A DNA stretch of 64,000 nucleotides from Clostridium sp. Marseille-P3244 (GTDB taxonomy: Bacteria > Bacillota > Clostridia > Lachnospirales > Lachnospiraceae): NCBI RefSeq assembly GCF_900120155.1, contig NZ_LT635549.1, forward strand, positions 62,001-126,000. The letters run 5' to 3'. Each line of letters opens with the position of its first letter. The stretch's first letter is position 1. The notes below the pieces were generated by a model, which did no database searches, was not told the DNA's origin, and saw only the letters and a program-made list of their open reading frames with translations. Below are positions 42,609-51,111 of this stretch, piece after piece. The translations under genes and the position numbers were made by a program.

Positions 42609-45230
42609 CTATTTACCATAATAGCATTTCAGATAGATCTCTTTGATCTCCTTAATAAGCGGGTATCTCGGATTTGCCGCAGTACACTGGTCATTGAATG
42701 CCTGCTCACACATATCATCCAATGTATCCAGGAAGTATTTCTCGTCAATACCGTAATCTTTGATTGTCTTCTTGATACCGATCTTTTCTTTCAGATCCTC
42801 CAGTCTTGCAATGAAATCTTCAAAAACTTCTTCATCTGTATTGCCCTTGCAGCCCGCGAATCGTCCCAGCTCCGCGTATCTTGCGAGAGCGTGCGGATAC
42901 TGATACTGAGAGAATGTTCCCATCTTTGTCGGCGCCTCTGCCGCATTGTATCTCATGACCTCTGTCAGAATTAGCGCATTTGCGACACCGTGTGGCAGAT
43001 GATGGAAAGCGCCCAGTTTATGTGCCATTGAATGATTGACTCCCAGGAACGCGTTGGCAAATGCCATACCGGCCATACAGGATGCATTGTGCATTGCTTC
43101 ACGAGCCTTCGGATCATTTGCGCCGTTCTCATAGGCAGACGGCAGATTCTCAAATACCATCTTCACTGCCTTCATGGCAAGGCCGTCTGTATAGTCTGTC
43201 GCCATGATGGATACATAAGCTTCGATGGCATGTGTCATTACGTCGATACCGGACGCGCTTGTCAATCCTTTCGGTGCGGTCATCGCATTGTCCACATCCA
43301 CGATCGCCATGTTCGGAAGCAGTTCATAGTCCGCGATCGGCCATTTCACACCGGTTGTGGCATCTGTAATGATCGCGAACGGAGTCACCTCAGATCCAGT
43401 TCCAGAAGATGTGGGGATCGCCACGAAGTAAGCTTTTTCTCCCATCTTCGGGAAAGTATACACCCTCTTGCGGATATCCATGAAATCCATGGCCATATCC
43501 TCAAAGTTTGCCTCCGGATGCTCATACATCAGCCACATGATCTTGGCCGCGTCCATCGCGGACCCACCGCCCAGTGCGATGATCGTATCCGGCTCAAAGG
43601 ATCTCATCTGTTTCACGCCTTCCTCCGCGCACTGCAGTGTCGGATCCGGTGCCACATCGTAGAAACATGTATGCTGAATTCCCATTTCATCCAGTTTATC
43701 CTCGATGGGCTTTGCATATCCATTTTTATAAAGGAATGTATCTGTCACGATAAACGCTTTCTTCTTGTGCATCACTGTGCCAAGCTCATCCAGAGCAACC
43801 GGCATGCAGCCTTTCTTAAAGTATACCTTTTCAGGCGTCCTGAACCACAGCATATTCTCTCTCCTCTCGGCAACAGTCTTCACATTCAGAAGATGTTTTA
43901 CTCCAACGTTCTCTGATACGGAGTTCCCGCCCCAGGATCCACATCCGAGGGTCAGCGACGGAGCCAGTTTGAAGTTGTACAGGTCGCCGATACCGCCGTG
44001 GGAGGAGGGGGTATTGATCAGAACACGGCAGGTCTTCATCGCCTCATAGTGTTTCTGGATCTTCTCCTTCTCTGCCGGATGGATGTACAGGGATGAGGTG
44101 TGCCCGTATCCGCCGTCTGCCACAAGCTGCGCTGCTTTTTCAAGCGCTTCGTCAAATGTTTTCGCCCGGTACATGGCAAGCACAGGCGAGAGTTTTTCAT
44201 GAGCAAATTCTTCCGAAATATCAACAGACTCTACTTCGCCGATGAGGATCTTCGTATTCTCCGGCACTTTCACTCCTGCCAACTTCGCGATCTCATACGC
44301 GGACTTCCCGGGGATCTTGCTGTTCAGCGCGCCGTTTATGATGATCGTCTTACGGACCGCGTCAAGCTCTTTGCCGGGTTTCAGGAAATAGCACCCTCTG
44401 TACTCAAATTCTTTCTTTACTTCATCATAGATACTGTCCATTACAGTCACAGACTGTTCAGAAGCACAGATCATTCCATTGTCAAATGTCTTGGAATGGA
44501 TGATAGAATTTACCGCCATCCTGATATCTGCCGTCTCGTCAATAATGACCGGTGTATTCCCCGCGCCAACTCCGAGAGCAGGTTTACCAGAGGAGTATGC
44601 TGACTTCACCATTCCCGGCCCTCCGGTCGCCAGGATCAGATCCGACTCCTTCATAACTGTTGTGGTCAGCTCCAGAGACGGAGCGTCGATCCATCCGATA
44701 ATCCCTTCCGGAGCTCCGGCCTTTACTGCTGCGTCAAGCACTACTTTCGCGGCCTCGATCGTGCATTTCTTCGCCGACGGATGGGGACTGATGATGATCG
44801 CGTTTCTTGTCTTCAGACAGATCAGAGTCTTGAAGATTGCTGTGGAAGTAGGATTTGTCGTGGGGATCACTGCCGCGATCAGTCCGATCGGCTCTGCTAC
44901 TTTCTTAATGCCGTAAGCCGGATCCTCTTCGATCACGCCGCAGGTCTTTGTATTTTTATACGCATTGTAAATGTACTCTGCCGCATAGTGGTTCTTGATC
45001 ACCTTGTCTTCCATGACACCACGCTGCGTTTCCTCTACTGCCATCTTTGCAAGGGGGATACGCTGTTTGTTAGCCGCCATAGCTGCCTCGTAAAAAATCT
45101 TGTCCACCTGCTCCTGAGTAAATGTGGCGAAAACTTTCTGCGCCTCGCGCATCGCTTTCATCTTAGCTTCCAGCGCCTCTACATTGTCGATAAACTCAGG
45201 CACTGTCGCTTTTTCCTTCTTTGCTGCCAT
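42609..45230 (-). CDS. adhE: Bifunctional acetaldehyde-CoA / alcohol dehydrogenase
   Basis: An 873-aa fusion enzyme that reduces acetyl-CoA to acetaldehyde and then to ethanol, regenerating NAD+ in fermentation. The N-terminal aldehyde dehydrogenase domain (1 to about 440) has the active-site cysteine in NGMICASEQS and the NAD-loop region GGPGMVKSAYSSGKPALGVG. The C-terminal iron-dependent alcohol dehydrogenase (about 450-873) has GGGSAMDAAK for NAD binding and the metal ligands in DVMTHAIEA and NHSMAHKLGAFHHLPHG. Full-length enzymes form spirosomes. The upstream region has an excellent promoter with a Rex operator, and a perfect hairpin follows the stop codon. It is a monocistronic unit. Confidence 0.97.
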   Translation of the reverse strand: MAAKKEKATVPEFIDNVEALEAKMKAMREAQKVFATFTQEQVDKIFYEAAMAANKQRIPLAKMAVEETQRGVMEDKVIKNHYAAEYIYNAYKNTKTCGVIEEDPAYGIKKVAEPIGLIAAVIPTTNPTSTAIFKTLICLKTRNAIIISPHPSAKKCTIEAAKVVLDAAVKAGAPEGIIGWIDAPSLELTTTVMKESDLILATGGPGMVKSAYSSGKPALGVGAGNTPVIIDETADIRMAVNSIIHSKTFDNGMICASEQSVTVMDSIYDEVKKEFEYRGCYFLKPGKELDAVRKTIIINGALNSKIPGKSAYEIAKLAGVKVPENTKILIGEVESVDISEEFAHEKLSPVLAMYRAKTFDEALEKAAQLVADGGYGHTSSLYIHPAEKEKIQKHYEAMKTCRVLINTPSSHGGIGDLYNFKLAPSLTLGCGSWGGNSVSENVGVKHLLNVKTVAERRENMLWFRTPEKVYFKKGCMPVALDELGTVMHKKKAFIVTDTFLYKNGYAKPIEDKLDEMGIQHTCFYDVAPDPTLQCAEEGVKQMRSFEPDTIIALGGGSAMDAAKIMWLMYEHPEANFEDMAMDFMDIRKRVYTFPKMGEKAYFVAIPTSSGTGSEVTPFAIITDATTGVKWPIADYELLPNMAIVDVDNAMTAPKGLTSASGIDVMTHAIEAYVSIMATDYTDGLAMKAVKMVFENLPSAYENGANDPKAREAMHNASCMAGMAFANAFLGVNHSMAHKLGAFHHLPHGVANALILTEVMRYNAAEAPTKMGTFSQYQYPHALARYAELGRFAGCKGNTDEEVFEDFIARLEDLKEKIGIKKTIKDYGIDEKYFLDTLDDMCEQAFNDQCTAANPRYPLIKEIKEIYLKCYYGK

Positions 45231-45280
45231 TTTGATAACGCCTCCTGTTATTTTTTAAATCTGTTTTTCTGTCTGACCTT

Positions 45281-45310
45281 AGTATAATCCCATCGTTAAA
45301 TAATTGTCAA
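45281..45310 (-). promoter_or_regulatory. adhE promoter
   Basis: On the minus strand TTGACA (45310-45305), an 18-nt spacer and TATACT (45286-45281), giving a leader of about 45 nt before the adhE ATG. Confidence 0.8.
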
Positions 45311-45318
45311 TATGATAT

Positions 45319-45336
45319 TTGTTAATATTTTAACAT
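45319..45336 (-). promoter_or_regulatory. Rex operator upstream of adhE
   Basis: TTGTTAATATTTTAACAT matches the clostridial Rex consensus TTGTTAAnnnnTTAACAA at all but the last position. It sits directly upstream of the -35 of adhE. Rex is an NADH-sensing repressor of fermentative genes, so control of adhE by the NADH/NAD+ ratio is a firm expectation. Confidence 0.85.
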
Positions 45337-45396
45337 TATTTTTCTGCTTTTATTTGTGTATTTTTAACAAGACCACAGTAATCCCCCAAAATTGAA

Positions 45397-45431
45397 AAAG
45401 GGACCGTCAACTTACTGTTAACTGTCCCTTT
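45397..45431 (-). terminator. Terminator behind the sortase-anchor remnant
   Basis: On the minus strand AAAGGGAC (45431-45424) pairs with GTCCCTTT (45404-45397), followed by TTC. It resembles the other AAAGGG-type palindromes of the window and lies about 45 nt behind the remnant gene. Confidence 0.65.
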
Positions 45432-45475
45432 CTTAGATATACGCTCTCAACTGCCGGAAGCTTTTTACATAAGAT

Positions 45476-45649
45476 TTATCCTTTTTTCTCTTTCCTTTTC
45501 AGGATAGCAGAAGCTATGGCTATGAATCCACTCATAAACAAGATAAGCACGTACAATCCTAATTTCAAGGTATCCCCTGTCTGCGGGGTGGCACCATTTT
45601 CTCTGCTTCCCATGCCTGTCTGATCTGTCCCTGTAATATGAAACTGAAA
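45476..45649 (-). pseudogene. C-terminal remnant of a sortase-anchored surface protein
   Basis: A 57-codon open stretch with no start reads TGTDQTGMGSRENG, then TPQTGD, a hydrophobic helix (YVLILFMSGFIAIASAIL) and the charged tail KRKEKKG. This is a complete class of cell-wall sorting signal (LPxTG-like TPQTGD, membrane segment, positive tail). Everything upstream is gone: a TGA precedes it and the XRE remnant starts divergently 9 nt further on. The terminator of the old gene survives. Confidence 0.75.
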
Positions 45650-45657
45650 TCACATCA

Positions 45658-45852
45658 ATGGAAAATACTCTTTATACTTTTAATAATTACGGACATGTAG
45701 AAATACATTTGAAAGAACATATGGATAAAAGAGGAATCACCCGAAATGCTCTGGCACGTGCTGTAAATACACGTTTTGAGCTGGCAGACAGTCATTTTTT
45801 ATTTTATACACTATATTTCTTCAATGCCCCGATGTCGCTTTCAGCCCGATAA
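45658..45852 (+). pseudogene. Truncated XRE-family regulator
   Basis: The first ~42 residues (YGHVEIHLKEHMDKRGITRN, ALARAVNTRFE) match the start of a common small HTH_XRE regulator of Clostridia, up to the middle of the helix-turn-helix. After ALARAVNTRFEL the reading frame changes to unrelated sequence and runs into the 3' end of the SMR gene on the other strand. Relatives are about 70-75 aa. The DNA-recognition helix and the rest are lost, so the product is unlikely to bind DNA. Confidence 0.7.
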
Positions 45853-46141
45853 TCCCGATCAACAGCAGTGATACGAAAAAGATCCTGGCCGCCGTCACCG
45901 GCTCCTTAAATAGCACGATACCTACGATCACCGCGCCCAGCGCTCCGATACCGGTCCAGATGGCGTACGAAGTTCCCAGAGGAAGCTGCTTTGTTGCCTG
46001 GGAGAGGAACAGAAAGCTGAAGATCATTCCGACAACCGTCAGGATTGTATACTTCAAATCTGTAAATCCTTCAGAAAATTTCATACATGTAGACCAGAAC
46101 ACTTCCAGTCCGCCTGCAATGATCAAACATACCCATTCCAT
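45821..46141 (-). CDS. SMR-family exporter, Gdx/SugE subtype
   Basis: A 106-aa small multidrug resistance transporter with four transmembrane helices. The essential glutamate is E13 in AGGLEVFW. The motif GTSYAIWTGIGALGAVIVGI is close to the SugE/Gdx form, so guanidinium (or a small quaternary ammonium) is the most likely substrate. Proteins of this type dimerise in antiparallel dual topology. The start at 46141 has AGAGG 8 nt upstream. No guanidine riboswitch was recognised ahead of it. It lies just behind the ribosomal operon terminator and its 3' end meets the XRE remnant. Confidence 0.88.
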   Translation of the reverse strand: MEWVCLIIAGGLEVFWSTCMKFSEGFTDLKYTILTVVGMIFSFLFLSQATKQLPLGTSYAIWTGIGALGAVIVGIVLFKEPVTAARIFFVSLLLIGIIGLKATSGH

Positions 46142-46207
46142 AATTTCATCCTCTCTTTCTTCTCTTTTGAAATATATAATCAGATGCTTTACCTGCCGCC
46201 GCAAAAG

Positions 46208-46261
46208 AAAAGCGCTGAACCTGTATCTTCTATGGCCTAATGATACAGGATCAACGCTTTT
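46208..46261 (-). terminator. Terminator of the ribosomal protein operon
   Basis: A 20-bp stem with two mismatches (46242-46261 with 46208-46227; AAAAGCG...CGCTTTT) and a 14-nt loop, followed on the minus strand by TTTTCTTTT. It lies about 70 nt after the rplQ stop codon. Confidence 0.85.
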
Positions 46262-46329
46262 ATTTACCCGGCGGTAAATTTTCTCTTTATAACTGTTTTT
46301 CTTTACTCAGTCTGTTCTCTTTCTGATCT

Positions 46330-46866
46330 TTAAACGAGTTCGATCAGAACTTCCATGGCCGCATCGCCCTTACGCTGGCCGATCTTGACGATTCTTGTGT
46401 AACCGCCGTTACGGTTTTCATATTTGGGAGCGATCTCTGTAAAGAGTTTCTCCACCATGTCTACTTTCTTTGTGTTGGCTTTCTTTCCGGCAGCCTTTGT
46501 CGGAACTTCCTTCACGGGGCAGAGAACCTTGAGCATCTCACGTCTTGCGTGAAGTCTGCTGGGCTGATCTTTCTTGATCTTCTTCTCTGTCTCGTCATAG
46601 ACCGTTACCTTCTTTCCGTCTACGACTTCTTTTACTCTCTTGCCGTCCTTGTCCTTGCGCGCAACTTTCGCTGTCACTGTCACTTCGTCATAATTGTCTT
46701 TCTCTCTGACAGCCATAGCGATCAGGCCTTCTGCTATCTTACGGATTTCTTTTGCCTTTGCCTCTGTTGTAATGATCTTTCCGTTATTTAACAGCGCTGT
46801 TACCTGATTTCTCAGCAATGCCTTTCTCTGGTTCGATGTCCTGCCAAGTTTTCTATACTTTGCCAT
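46330..46866 (-). CDS. rplQ: 50S ribosomal protein L17
   Basis: Large-subunit protein at the exit-tunnel rim, 178 aa. The N-terminal core [18 protein letters not shown] is canonical. The protein is much longer than the ~120-aa minimum because of a charged insertion ([20 protein letters not shown], about 70-100), which Lachnospiraceae L17 proteins often carry. The C-terminus keeps [31 protein letters not shown] precedes the ATG at 46866; the frame is open further upstream but without support. It is the last gene of the operon and is separated from rpoA by a 322-nt structured spacer. Confidence 0.96.
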   Translation of the reverse strand: MAKYRKLGRTSNQRKALLRNQVTALLNNGKIITTEAKAKEIRKIAEGLIAMAVREKDNYDEVTVTAKVARKDKDGKRVKEVVDGKKVTVYDETEKKIKKDQPSRLHARREMLKVLCPVKEVPTKAAGKKANTKKVDMVEKLFTEIAPKYENRNGGYTRIVKIGQRKGDAAMEVLIELV

Positions 46867-47188
46867 TTTAAATATCCTCCTAAACTTTCCGTTATAGTTC
46901 AGACGCGTCATTCGCAAAACCGCACTTACGTGCTGCCCACGGCTGCCGCCGCTTTTTTGCTCATGAGCAGGCGCTCAGAGCATACATATGTCCGCTCGAA
47001 AAAACATGCAAGCATGTTTTCTTCTCCCGCCCAATGTATGCATGAACTATAACCACACATTTGGTTATGCATCTTCGGGCTTATTAATCAAATGCCCCTG
47101 CCGCGCTCTTCGGGCTTACCGGCAGAGTATTCTCTCCCCCGGGATATCTCATTTTAAGATTCCCCGGACTGTTTCAGGACCTTTTATG
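46867..47188 (-). other. 322-nt structured spacer between rpoA and rplQ
   Basis: No gene was seen. The spacer contains nested inverted repeats: GCATACAT (46980-46987) with ATGTATGC (47034-47041) enclosing AAAACATGC (47001-47009) with GCATGTTTT (47012-47020), and ATAACC (47049-47054) with GGTTAT (47063-47068). Spacers here are usually a few tens of nt. A regulatory RNA or a palindromic repeat insertion is possible. Confidence 0.6.
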
Positions 47189-48148
47189 CTATTCATCGTC
47201 CTGATTTAATTCCAGGTTAAGCTCTTTGAGCTTCGCAAGCACTTCTTCCAGAGACTTGCGCCCCAGATTACGGACTTTCATCATATCTTCCGGAGTTTTA
47301 TTGGTAAGCTCTTCCACGGTATTGATCCCGGCTCTCTTCAGACAATTGTAGGAGCGGACAGAAAGTTCCAGCTCATCAATGCTCATCTCAAGAACCTTCT
47401 CTTTCTCGTCATCCTCTTTCTCGATCATGACTTCCGCTGACTGCGCAACTTCTGACAGATCCACAAAGAGTTTCAGGTGCTCGCTCAGGACTTTCGCCGC
47501 AAGGCTGACAGCCTCATCCGGAAGCATGGTGCCTTTTGTCCAGACATCCAGTGTCAGCTTGTCATAATCCGTGATCTGCCCCACACGGGTATTCTCCACT
47601 GTCAGGTTCACACGGTCCACCGGTGTATAGATCGAATCAATCGGGATCACGCCGATTGGCATGTCCTCTGTCTTGTTCTTATCCGCGCTTACATATCCCC
47701 TGCCCTTTGTAATAGTAAGTTCCATGTAAAGCTTGCAGTCTTTCCCGCCGCTGAGTGTAGCGATGACCTGCTCCGGATTCACGATCTCAATATCGGAATC
47801 CACCTGGATATCGGCTCCTGTCACAACACCCTCGCCCTCATATTCGATATATGCGGTCTTCACTTCATCGGAATCAGATGTGCTTTTAAGCGCCAGAGAT
47901 TTCAGGTTCATGATGATCTCTGTCACGTCTTCTTTTACTCCCGGTATGGAGCTGAACTCATGGAGCACGCCGTCAATCTTCACCGAGCTGATTGCCACAC
48001 CAGGCAGAGAAGAGAGCATGATCCTTCTCAGGGAGTTTCCAAGCGTTGTCCCATAACCTCTCTCCAGAGGCTCAACGACAAATCTGCCATACTTCTTATC
48101 ATCTGAAACATCCGTAATTTCAATATTCGGTTTATTAAAATCAAACAC
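47189..48148 (-). CDS. rpoA: DNA-directed RNA polymerase alpha subunit
   Basis: A 319-aa alpha subunit. The N-terminal dimerisation and assembly domain (1 to about 230) contains [29 protein letters not shown] flexible acidic linker and the C-terminal domain (about 250-315) follow, the latter with two helix-hairpin-helix motifs ([38 protein letters not shown]) that contact UP elements and activators. The best start is the GTG at 48148, which has GGAGG 9 nt upstream; no ATG fits. It stands between rpsD and rplQ in the usual alpha operon order. Confidence 0.97.
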   Translation of the reverse strand: MFDFNKPNIEITDVSDDKKYGRFVVEPLERGYGTTLGNSLRRIMLSSLPGVAISSVKIDGVLHEFSSIPGVKEDVTEIIMNLKSLALKSTSDSDEVKTAYIEYEGEGVVTGADIQVDSDIEIVNPEQVIATLSGGKDCKLYMELTITKGRGYVSADKNKTEDMPIGVIPIDSIYTPVDRVNLTVENTRVGQITDYDKLTLDVWTKGTMLPDEAVSLAAKVLSEHLKLFVDLSEVAQSAEVMIEKEDDEKEKVLEMSIDELELSVRSYNCLKRAGINTVEELTNKTPEDMMKVRNLGRKSLEEVLAKLKELNLELNQDDE

Positions 48149-48210
48149 TACACAGACCCTCCTTATGGGTTTTAAAATGTTGAGGGATTCATACACTGCC
48201 GCAGCCGATA

Positions 48211-48804
48211 TTACTTGGAATATAACTCGACGATCAGCATCTCATCTACAGGAACATCAATAGCTTCTCTTGCCGGAAGCTCTTTTACTGCCCCTTTCAG
48301 ATTCTCGGAGTCAACGTCAAGCCAGTCGGGGATCATATTTCCGCCTGTCACTTCGAGGATCTCTTTGTATCTCTGTGAGCCTTTTTTGTTTTCTTTGATC
48401 TCGATCGTATCTCCGGCCTTTACAAGGTAAGACGGAATGTTCACCTGTTTGCCGTTCACAAGCACATGCTTGTGGTCAACGATCTGTCTTGCTTCTTTTC
48501 TTGTTCTGGCAAATCCCATACGGAATACAACGTTGTCCAGTCTGGACTCAAGAAGTCTCATCAGGTTGTCACCTGTCATACCTTCCATCTGTTTTGCCTT
48601 AGCATAGTAATTTCTGAAAGGTTTCTCCAGAACACCGTAGATGAATTTTGCTTTCTGCTTCTCACGAAGCTGAAGGGCATACTCACTCATCTTTCTGTTT
48701 GATCTTTTCAACTGTCTCCTAGATTTTTTATTGATGCCAAGATAAATCGGATCCATGCCCAATGAACGGCATCTTTTAAGAACAGGAACTCTGTTTACTG
48801 CCAT
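48211..48804 (-). CDS. rpsD: 30S ribosomal protein S4
   Basis: Primary 16S rRNA-binding protein of 197 aa, lying at the mRNA entry channel and often an autogenous translational repressor of the alpha operon. The S4 RNA-binding domain is [20 protein letters not shown] followed by [22 protein letters not shown]. Its N-terminal zinc-type cysteines are absent (C- form): only C19 is present near the N-terminus. GGAGG precedes the ATG at 48804. Confidence 0.97.
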   Translation of the reverse strand: MAVNRVPVLKRCRSLGMDPIYLGINKKSRRQLKRSNRKMSEYALQLREKQKAKFIYGVLEKPFRNYYAKAKQMEGMTGDNLMRLLESRLDNVVFRMGFARTRKEARQIVDHKHVLVNGKQVNIPSYLVKAGDTIEIKENKKGSQRYKEILEVTGGNMIPDWLDVDSENLKGAVKELPAREAIDVPVDEMLIVELYSK

Positions 48805-48889
48805 GTCTATCCTCCTAATTTCATACACAAGCGGTATCTGCCCGCTTTCACTTTTACTTTCCGTTATCCATCAGTGATCAGAACCGCAA

Positions 48890-49285
48890 TTATACTCTTC
48901 TGCGCTTAGGCGGACGGCATCCGTTATGCGGAACCGGAGTTACGTCCTTGATGCTCACGACATCAATACCGCACGCCTGAAGGGCACGGATGGCAGCCTC
49001 TCTGCCTGATCCCGGTCCTTTTACAAATACGTCTACAGTCTTAAGCCCATGTACCAGAGCAGCCTTAGCCGCTGTCTCAGCCGCCATCTGCGCTGCATAC
49101 GGAGTAGATTTCCTTGAACCTCTAAAGCCCAGGCCGCCGGCACTTGCCCATGAAAGAGCATTTCCCTGTGTATCTGTTAATGTAACGATCGTATTATTAA
49201 AAGATGACTGGATATGTGCCTGCCCTCGTTCAACGTTTTTCTTGACACGCTTTTTTGTTACTTTTTTTGCAACCTTCTTTGCCAT
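48890..49285 (-). CDS. rpsK: 30S ribosomal protein S11
   Basis: Platform protein of the small subunit, 131 aa, with the N-terminal lysine-rich [15 protein letters not shown] and the canonical [21 protein letters not shown] and [16 protein letters not shown]. The ribosome binding site is weak (only AGG near the ATG), unlike its neighbours. The 140-nt spacer before it carries a copy of the stop-codon-linked repeat, which may have displaced the original signal. Confidence 0.97.
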   Translation of the reverse strand: MAKKVAKKVTKKRVKKNVERGQAHIQSSFNNTIVTLTDTQGNALSWASAGGLGFRGSRKSTPYAAQMAAETAAKAALVHGLKTVDVFVKGPGSGREAAIRALQACGIDVVSIKDVTPVPHNGCRPPKRRRV

Positions 49286-49364
49286 TTAAACTAACCTACT
49301 TTCTTTTTTCTTAAAAGGTGGTTCGCTCAACTAAGCTCATGCCACGCATTCGCCAAGGTTCGCG

Positions 49365-49428
49365 AACGGCCTCGCACTAAATTCAAACTTCGCTTTCAGC
49401 TCGTTTTCACTAAGTTGCTTTCGGCCTA
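49365..49428 (-). repeat. Stop-codon-linked repeat, copy 1 (behind rpsM)
   Basis: On the minus strand it begins with the rpsM stop TAG, as TAGGCCGAAAGCAACTTAGTG, then AGCTGAAAGCGAAG and GAATTTAGTGCGAGGCC. The same arrangement occurs behind rpsH and rpsN. Confidence 0.8.
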
Positions 49429-49794
49429 CTTCTTCTTGTTTGCTACAGTTCTCTTCGGACCCTTGCAAGTTCTTGCATTTGTCTTTGTCTTCTGACCACG
49501 TACCGGAAGTCCTTTTCTGTGACGGATTCCACGGTAGCATCCGATCTCTTTGAGTCTCTTGATATTGAGCTGGATCTCTCTTCTGAGATCACCTTCCACC
49601 ATCTGAGTCTCATCAATTACTGCACTGATCTTCTTTACTTCCTCACTTGTAAGATCTCTTACGCGGGTATTCGGATCCACTCCGGCCTCTGCCAGGATGC
49701 GGTTAGAGCTTGCTCTTCCGATTCCGTAAATGTAAGTCAACCCGATTTCTACACGTTTGTCTCTTGGTAAGTCTACACCTGCAATACGAGCCAT
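49426..49794 (-). CDS. rpsM: 30S ribosomal protein S13
   Basis: Head protein of the small subunit that contacts the P-site tRNA and L5, 122 aa. [21 protein letters not shown] at the N-terminus, the helix-hairpin-helix region [15 protein letters not shown] and the basic C-terminal tail [19 protein letters not shown] are canonical. AGGAAA lies before the ATG at 49794; five upstream in-frame codons are not needed. Its stop codon TAG is the first triplet of a dispersed repeat. A spacer of about 520 nt separates it from rpmJ. Confidence 0.97.
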   Translation of the reverse strand: MARIAGVDLPRDKRVEIGLTYIYGIGRASSNRILAEAGVDPNTRVRDLTSEEVKKISAVIDETQMVEGDLRREIQLNIKRLKEIGCYRGIRHRKGLPVRGQKTKTNARTCKGPKRTVANKKK

Positions 49795-50312
49795 GTGTCT
49801 TTCCTCCATTTTCTTTGTTGATATTTACTTTAACTGAGGCTGCGGATGCTCTGAAAGGCTTTTTATGCCCGCTGGTGTTCTGCATCCTACCAGGCTTTCA
49901 CACCTCCTGCTTTAAGGCAGAGGCATCATCCGCCCGATATCCCAGCCCAGGCGCGTTTTTCTCTTCGCGCCCTTTCCCGGCACGGACCTTTCTTCATGAT
50001 CCGCCAATGCAAATGCCGGGTATTAGAAGCAATATACAATCGCATTTTCCCTGGTCATGTCTTTTAGTCCTGTCGTGAAAATGCCAGAACACGCGCCCTG
50101 CGGTACCTGTTACAGGTGCGGTGTATCCTTACTTGTATATGAAACAGCCCTACACACTGCCTTGTGTGTCGCGCTGTCAGCCGCCTAAATTAAAATCCGT
50201 TAGCATCGATTGATATATTTTCAACCAATCGCCACTCGTCCGTGCGCCTATATCTGCATAAGGAAGATACACCCTCATTTCATTCGGGGTATCTGCTTTC
50301 GCACTAAGTGTT
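49795..50312 (-). other. 518-nt structured spacer between rpmJ and rpsM
   Basis: This gap is normally very short. No gene was found. It holds several inverted repeats: GGCGCG/CGCGCC (49950-49955, 49966-49971), CCCGGCA/TGCCGGG (49976-49982, 50014-50020) enclosing CGGA/TCCG, ACCTGT/ACAGGT (50105-50117) and ACACAC/GTGTGT (50152-50169). Just behind the rpmJ stop TAG a degenerate form of the stop-linked repeat (CACTTAGTGCGAAAGC) is seen. Confidence 0.6.
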
Positions 50313-50426
50313 CTAGCCTTGACGCTGTTTATGCTTCGGATTTTCACAGATTACTCTGATGCTTCCTTTTCTTTTAATAATCTTGCATTTTTCACAAATT
50401 GGTTTTACTGATGATCTAACCTTCAT
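50313..50426 (-). CDS. rpmJ: 50S ribosomal protein L36
   Basis: A 37-aa zinc-ribbon protein: [20 protein letters not shown] and then [17 protein letters not shown]. The zinc ligands are the two cysteines of CEKC, the later C and the H of KH, so this is the zinc-binding (C+) form. GGAGG is 8 nt before the ATG. The order infA, rpmJ, rpsM is as usual. Confidence 0.97.
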   Translation of the reverse strand: MKVRSSVKPICEKCKIIKRKGSIRVICENPKHKQRQG

Positions 50427-50571
50427 GTCAAATCCTCCTTCCCTTCTTTGCTTTGCCTGCATTTCCCGGTCGTTTGGGCACACCATCCCAATCGTGACCA
50501 TCTCACAGTATAGCATCAAATGCTTGTTGAAGTCAACTGTTAATTTTTCCGCTTTTAAGAAGCGCTTTCGA

Positions 50572-50790
50572 TCATTTATCTCTCCAGATAATCCTTCCCT
50601 TGCTCAGGTCATACGGAGACATTTCCAGCGTCACCTTATCCCCCGGCAGGATCTTGATGAAATTCATCCTCAGCTTTCCGCTGATGTGGGCGAGAACAAC
50701 ATGCCCGTTCTCCAGTTCCACTTTAAACATTGCGTTTGGAAGTTTCTCCACTACAACTCCCTCGATCTCGATTACGTCAGCTTTTGACAT
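50572..50790 (-). CDS. infA: Translation initiation factor IF-1
   Basis: A 72-aa single OB-fold protein that binds the A site of the 30S subunit during initiation. It starts [20 protein letters not shown] and contains [20 protein letters not shown] and [13 protein letters not shown], all canonical. It follows the KOW-domain gene after 3 nt, so it is translated from the same message. Confidence 0.97.
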   Translation of the reverse strand: MSKADVIEIEGVVVEKLPNAMFKVELENGHVVLAHISGKLRMNFIKILPGDKVTLEMSPYDLSKGRIIWRDK

Positions 50791-50793
50791 ATA

Positions 50794-51111
50794 TTAATTC
50801 CTCCTGCGCCCTGGCCCCTCTGCCAGACTCTCATACGATGTTCCCCTGTCCGGGGTGTTTCCGTTACAGCCCACCCGCGCGGCATATTGCCTGATGGCCT
50901 CACATATGGAGCTGTCATCTGTACCGCCGGCAGTTCCCATCTTCAATATAGGCTGAAGATGCCTGCTGTTTTTGCGTTTTGCATGGCGGAGGGGTCTTTT
51001 CTCCCCATCCGCCACATACACATATTCATTTTCCACATATACAACAGCGTAAATCTTGTCTTTGTCCCGTCCTGCCTTTGACTTTACCAGCATTCCCGGT
51101 TCCAGCTTCAT
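50794..51111 (-). CDS. KOW-domain RNA-binding protein (L14e/L6e/L27e-like)
   Basis: A 105-aa protein. The first ~55 residues ([40 protein letters not shown]) form a KOW/SH3-like RNA-binding domain known from a small Firmicutes family encoded next to infA. The rest is a poorly conserved hydrophilic tail. Its ATG overlaps the adk stop by 4 nt (ATGA), so the two are translationally coupled. In relatives the map gene usually lies between adk and this gene; here it is missing. Confidence 0.85.
   Translation of the reverse strand: MKLEPGMLVKSKAGRDKDKIYAVVYVENEYVYVADGEKRPLRHAKRKNSRHLQPILKMGTAGGTDDSSICEAIRQYAARVGCNGNTPDRGTSYESLAEGPGRRRN

Noticed and set aside
45465-45653. 62-codon minus-strand frame with a start codon
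   Set aside because: The neighbouring frame encodes a sorting signal (TPQTGD, helix, KRKEKK), which explains the region better; this frame has no resemblance to any protein.
46142-46329. Possible guanidine riboswitch ahead of the Gdx/SugE-like gene
   Set aside because: The only strong structure is the 20-bp terminator of the ribosomal operon; no guanidine-I, -II or -III motif could be recognised.
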